This document shows, in pieces, positions 34,836-34,974 of a stretch of 34,974 nt of DNA. Source of the DNA: an uncultured Verrucomicrobia subdivision 3 bacterium (GTDB taxonomy: Bacteria > Verrucomicrobiota > Verrucomicrobiae > Limisphaerales > UBA11358); contig CAIXPZ010000181.1 of assembly GCA_903921455.1 (NCBI GenBank), positions 1-34,974 of the forward strand, read 5' to 3'. Position 1 is the first letter of the stretch, and each line of letters opens with the position of its first letter. Under the pieces are notes generated by a model. That model was not told where the DNA came from. It saw nothing but the letters and a program-made list of their open reading frames with translations, and made no database searches. The position numbers and the translations under genes are program-made.

Positions 34836-34974
34836 TGTAAACGGCGGTTGAAAAGTGCGGCGGGTGGCGCTCGAAAAGTGCCTCACCTTCCGAGCAAAGG
34901 GAACTGGATTTTCAGGTCTCCGTCAAGCTGTTGATTCCGCTTCGAGGTAGAAGCAGCAGGAGGGGGAGCTTCGA
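34836..34974 (+). mobile_element. Probable left end of an IS21-family element (continues outside window)
   Basis: From TGTAAACGG at 34836 the sequence no longer resembles the paralogous gene. It carries two near-identical 11-mers, TTGAAAAGTGC (34848-34858) and TCGAAAAGTGC (34871-34881), spaced 23 bp apart. IS21 elements begin with 5'-TG and have multiple internal terminal repeats of this 'TTGAAAA.TG' kind ahead of istA. A strong ribosome-binding-like AGGAGGGGG (34958-34966) stands 8 bp from the window end, as expected just before a transposase start. No transposase sequence is visible, so the family is inferred from the end structure only. Confidence 0.45.

Overview
The window looks like chromosome from a GC-rich member of the Verrucomicrobia, most like the Pedosphaera/Limisphaerales type. 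This is inferred from four things: H-X9-DG-type pseudopilins, giant secreted proteins with autotransporter-associated beta-strand repeats, a shared C-terminal 'FYRLV-P' tail, and starts that mostly lack Shine-Dalgarno sequences. No ribosomal or other phylogenetic marker is present, so the placement is inference.

Region 1 (1-8249, + strand) is a plant-polysaccharide (xylan plus fucoside) utilisation cluster. It runs: 3' end of xylose isomerase, a decayed GH3 glycosidase, a cytoplasmic GH43 glycosidase, a GPH-family sugar symporter, a secreted GH10 xylanase and two secreted GH29 fucosidase-like enzymes. It ends in a decapitated secreted protein, probably a GH95 N-terminus. Next to that stub, on the minus strand, is the 5' half of a tRNA-Arg(UCG) gene broken at the anticodon loop, which suggests a recombination or integration scar. 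The enzymes fit one route: extracellular xylan cleavage and debranching, oligosaccharide import, intracellular hydrolysis, xylose isomerisation.

Region 2 (8250-13499) is housekeeping. An RluA-family pseudouridine synthase (+) converges on a DsbD-type thiol:disulfide reductase (-) across two back-to-back hairpins. Upstream of dsbD on the minus strand is an unusual fusion of a HAD phosphatase-like domain to apolipoprotein N-acyltransferase (Lnt).

Region 3 (13500-28531) is a surface or secretion locus. It holds a pseudopilin and two giant paralogous secreted beta-repeat proteins (2002 and 2314 aa); the second begins with an M11/gametolysin-like zinc metalloprotease. Very similar short palindromes with a GCATG..CATGC core lie 57-114 bp upstream of all three starts, suggesting a shared regulator.

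Region 4 (28532-34974) holds a very long secreted Ig-domain/EF-hand/alpha-beta-hydrolase protein split by an apparent frameshift in an A8 run. Behind it come two tandem paralogous small exported proteins. The second paralogue has a stop codon, and its homology then continues into what looks like the left end of an IS21-type insertion element at the window edge. The hydrolase followed by duplicated small exported proteins resembles, only by arrangement, a lipase effector with immunity genes; this is speculative.
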